Assembly: GCA_903840315.1 (NCBI GenBank)
Contig: CAIMFK010000011.1
Coordinates: forward strand, 24,864-88,863
Direction: 5' to 3'
From: an uncultured Candidatus Saccharibacteria bacterium
Lineage (GTDB): Bacteria > Patescibacteriota > Saccharimonadia > Saccharimonadales > UBA4665
DNA: 64,000 bases
Below, piece after piece: positions 61,876 to 64,000 of this stretch. Each line of letters begins with the position of its first letter. Positions within the stretch are counted from its first letter, which is position 1. The position numbers and the translations under genes were made by a program. Below the pieces are notes generated by a model. It was not told where the DNA came from. It made no database searches and saw nothing but the letters and a program-made list of their open reading frames with translations.

Positions 61876-62289
61876 ATGTCAAACAATGATTCACCTATAA
61901 CAAACAACCCTAAACGCAACAATATAACAGTTCTGATTGCAGAAGATGACAGTTCCATTGCCAATTTGCTAAGTATGCAGTTGGAGCTAGCAGGCTATAA
62001 AGTCATATTGGCCGCTAACGGAAAAATTGCCAAGGATTCTATAGTTAACAATAAGCCCAATTTCGTACTCATGGATATTAGTATGCCTGAACTGAATGGC
62101 TTCGAGGTTATGGAAGCAGTAAAAAATGAAGGCATAAATCTCGAATCTTTTAAGATCGTCTTCTTAAGTAATTCATCAACTCCCGGAGATATAGAAAAAG
62201 CTGCTTCCTTTAGAGCACAATATAAGGTTAAGGCCGAGTTATCTCCTAAAGAATTAATAAATGTCATAGACCGAAGTCTCTCTATATAA
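61876..62289 (+). CDS. Single-domain response regulator (receiver)
   Basis: A protein of 137 residues from ATG 61876 (MSNNDSPITNNPKRN). Receiver landmarks: VLIAEDDSSIANLL (acidic pair), phospho-acceptor Asp in FVLMDISMPELNGFE, Ser in IVFLSNSS and a Lys in YKVKAELSP. No output domain is present. It is the second stand-alone receiver in the window; no histidine kinase is nearby. Its ribosome binding site is inside a terminator hairpin. Confidence 0.85.
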   Translation: MSNNDSPITNNPKRNNITVLIAEDDSSIANLLSMQLELAGYKVILAANGKIAKDSIVNNKPNFVLMDISMPELNGFEVMEAVKNEGINLESFKIVFLSNSSTPGDIEKAASFRAQYKVKAELSPKELINVIDRSLSI

Positions 62290-62325
62290 AATCTATCTAA
62301 GAATCGATTTGTTCGGTTCAAAATT

Positions 62326-64000
62326 TTATTGTACGACTAAGTACTTGAAAGTATAAGTCGTATTTTGATCAGGAGAATTAGTTACTCCGAATGTGAAATC
62401 ATTAGTGGTTGTTTGATCTTGATATACGCCCAATGATGCACTTTGAGAATTTTTAGCCATAATTAATACATTTGGGATTCCGCCAAAAACTTTATCAAAT
62501 GTAATGTCGGCCAACTCACCAGATGTCGTGGATGTACCTGTGTTTATGGTTATGACTCCTGTTGTATCATTTCCAGATATAGAAACGGTTGATCCAATCC
62601 CTGCAGAAATTAAGGCTTTTATAGTTGGAGTATTGCCGCCAGTTATTATGTGTCCTGTTATTGTTACTTGACCTAAGTATGTATTGCCAGCTACTGTTAG
62701 GCTTCCATTAATCGTTGCATTCGCAGTGACGTTTAGACTTCCTATAGTTGCAATGTCAGATGCCGATAAATTGTTAAATGAATCGCCGCCACTTGGCATT
62801 GAAGGACTATAGTAGAAGTTTTGTATAAATAGAGTTACTGTTCCCTGCTGCCCCGTGCTTCCATCGAATGATGACATTGCTCTACCAATAACATTTCCAG
62901 CGGATATTGCTTTCATGGCGACTCCATTTACAGATGATGATGTTAGATAGTCTCCCGCATTGATGGCGCCATTTTCAATAGATACTTTTACTGGAACGCG
63001 TCCAACAAGAGCAAGTGGTACCTGTGTGCCGTCTGGTGATGCGCTCGAGGTAACATCAGATAATTGACCGTTAGTTACAAATCCAGGATGAGTAGATATC
63101 ACTCCCAAAAGATATGGATCGTTTAGGCCTGTCGACTTGATAATATGCTCAGGATTATTAGGATCCATCGAGACAACGTCGCCGCCTGATATTGTTGAAT
63201 CGTTAACAGTTATATTTTCGGCATAGTCTGGAGAACCAACTCCTGCTGTTATTGTTCCGGTTGCAGCAATGTTACCAGTTACTGCTAATGCATTATTACA
63301 AGATGACATATTTATACAGACTCTTGAGTTAGTGGAATCTATATTCATAAGACTCGTTCCTGATGCATTCTGAAAACTATATGCAGTCAAACCATTTGTA
63401 GCATTCTTGAATATGGTGTAGCCACTAATTGTCATAAGAGAAGTAGTGTCTGATGTTGGAGCAGCTGTTGTACCAGCAAGGCCCGTATCATTGAAGGTCA
63501 ATGAAGATGTGTTACCGATAAAGCCAGTGGTAGTTGGTGATGTACCAACAGCAGTTCGATAAATATTATAGCTTACAGCATTAGCGACTGCTGTCCAGGT
63601 TATTGTGTTGTAGTTTGTAGCTGTTAATGTAGCATTTCCAGTTGCTGTACTTCCGGCAGCGGAAGCCGCAGTTATGCCTCCATTCGAACTTACTGCCGCA
63701 ACCTTATAAGACCAAGTAGTGGTGCCGGCAGTTCCAGAGTTTGCGATGATCGGAGCATTAGGAGTTACAAGAGATGTTATGCCAACTCCGCCTATAGTTA
63801 CCGAACCACCACTTATTGATACATTACCGGTTATATTGGCCGAGCCCCCAACATTAATCCCGCTAGCTGTTGATATACTACCTTGAACTAGTAGATTATT
63901 ATCTACCCCTAAGTTTCCTATCTGAGCAGTTCCAGCTTCAAGGCTTGAAGCGTATTCACCACCAAGATCAAATATTTGCATGTTATTCGAACCATAATTA
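62326..64000 (-). CDS. Large surface/fibre-like protein, C-terminal part (5' end beyond window)
   Basis: The open frame extends past the right edge: codons upstream of Met 63981 stay open (NYGSNN), so the N-terminus is missing. About 557 residues are seen. They are Thr/Ser/Gly/Ile/Val-rich with many short beta repeats (NITGNVSISGGSVTIGG, NATINGSLTVAGNTYLG), a fibronectin III-like domain (about 75-170 from Met 63981), and a central block (SPDYAENITVNDSTISGGDVVSMD ... LLGVISTHPG) typical of CPR surface proteins related to phage tail-fibre tips. It is probably a secreted adhesin or appendage; no membrane segment is in this part. Confidence 0.8.
   Translation of the reverse strand, partial: NYGSNNMQIFDLGGEYASSLEAGTAQIGNLGVDNNLLVQGSISTASGINVGGSANITGNVSISGGSVTIGGVGITSLVTPNAPIIANSGTAGTTTWSYKVAAVSSNGGITAASAAGSTATGNATLTATNYNTITWTAVANAVSYNIYRTAVGTSPTTTGFIGNTSSLTFNDTGLAGTTAAPTSDTTSLMTISGYTIFKNATNGLTAYSFQNASGTSLMNIDSTNSRVCINMSSCNNALAVTGNIAATGTITAGVGSPDYAENITVNDSTISGGDVVSMDPNNPEHIIKSTGLNDPYLLGVISTHPGFVTNGQLSDVTSSASPDGTQVPLALVGRVPVKVSIENGAINAGDYLTSSSVNGVAMKAISAGNVIGRAMSSFDGSTGQQGTVTLFIQNFYYSPSMPSGGDSFNNLSASDIATIGSLNVTANATINGSLTVAGNTYLGQVTITGHIITGGNTPTIKALISAGIGSTVSISGNDTTGVITINTGTSTTSGELADITFDKVFGGIPNVLIMAKNSQSASLGVYQDQTTTNDFTFGVTNSPDQNTTYTFKYLVVQ

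Overview
The window is a compact, AT-rich bacterial chromosome segment. Nearly every gene is a core gene of translation, division, cell envelope or nucleotide metabolism. I read it as a member of the Candidate Phyla Radiation (Patescibacteria), most likely Candidatus Saccharibacteria (TM7). The reasons are: short forms of many proteins (ProS, Adk, IF-2, PriA, SecA without its zinc tail); a 23S rRNA gene carrying a group I intron with a LAGLIDADG gene; CPR-type surface and small proteins; and UGA used as a stop together with an intact RF2 gene, which argues against the UGA-recoding Gracilibacteria and Absconditabacteria. The assignment is inference from gene content; no phylogeny was run. A heliorhodopsin points to a sunlit environmental lineage.

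Layout. 1-5.4 kb: a truncated membrane-anchored protein, a methyltransferase, exonuclease VII (xseAB), a YbhN-like membrane protein, a Trm11-like methyltransferase, L27 and a response regulator. 5.4-13.7 kb: pyrG, then ftsE-ftsX-CHAP hydrolase-ctpA (cell-wall cleavage at division), prfB and an M16 peptidase. 13.7-28.8 kb: secA, hpf, serS, a Cas4/RecB-like nuclease, a HAD phosphatase, heliorhodopsin, msrA, lysS, greA, proS, two membrane proteases, uppS, frr, tsf and rpsB. 28.9-36.4 kb: L31, prfA-prmC, an HtrA protease, lepB, parAB and rplU. 36.4-48.4 kb: a T-box-controlled ileS, a thioredoxin-like protein, nrdJ-nrdR, ftsZ, ftsA, map, adk, yqeY and rpsU. 48.4-56.6 kb: priA-def-fmt, infB, rpsA, a ROK protein and a zinc metalloprotease. 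56.6-61.2 kb: a KGG-repeat stress protein and a 23S-5S rRNA unit that has its own promoter and no 16S beside it. 61.3-64 kb: a membrane protein, a response regulator and the 3' part of a large surface protein.

Regulation. The most general signal is a TATAAT-like -10 box lying 6-9 nt upstream of the start codon, without a Shine-Dalgarno sequence, at about fifteen genes. This predicts widespread leaderless mRNAs. Downstream cistrons and a few highly expressed genes (rpsA, rpsB, infB, ileS, nrdR, ftsZ, the KGG gene) instead have leaders with Shine-Dalgarno sequences, several of them structured: the ileS T-box, the nrdR-nrdJ spacer, the KGG leader attenuator and the rpsA and rpsB leaders. No tRNA, CRISPR array, insertion sequence or 16S gene was seen.
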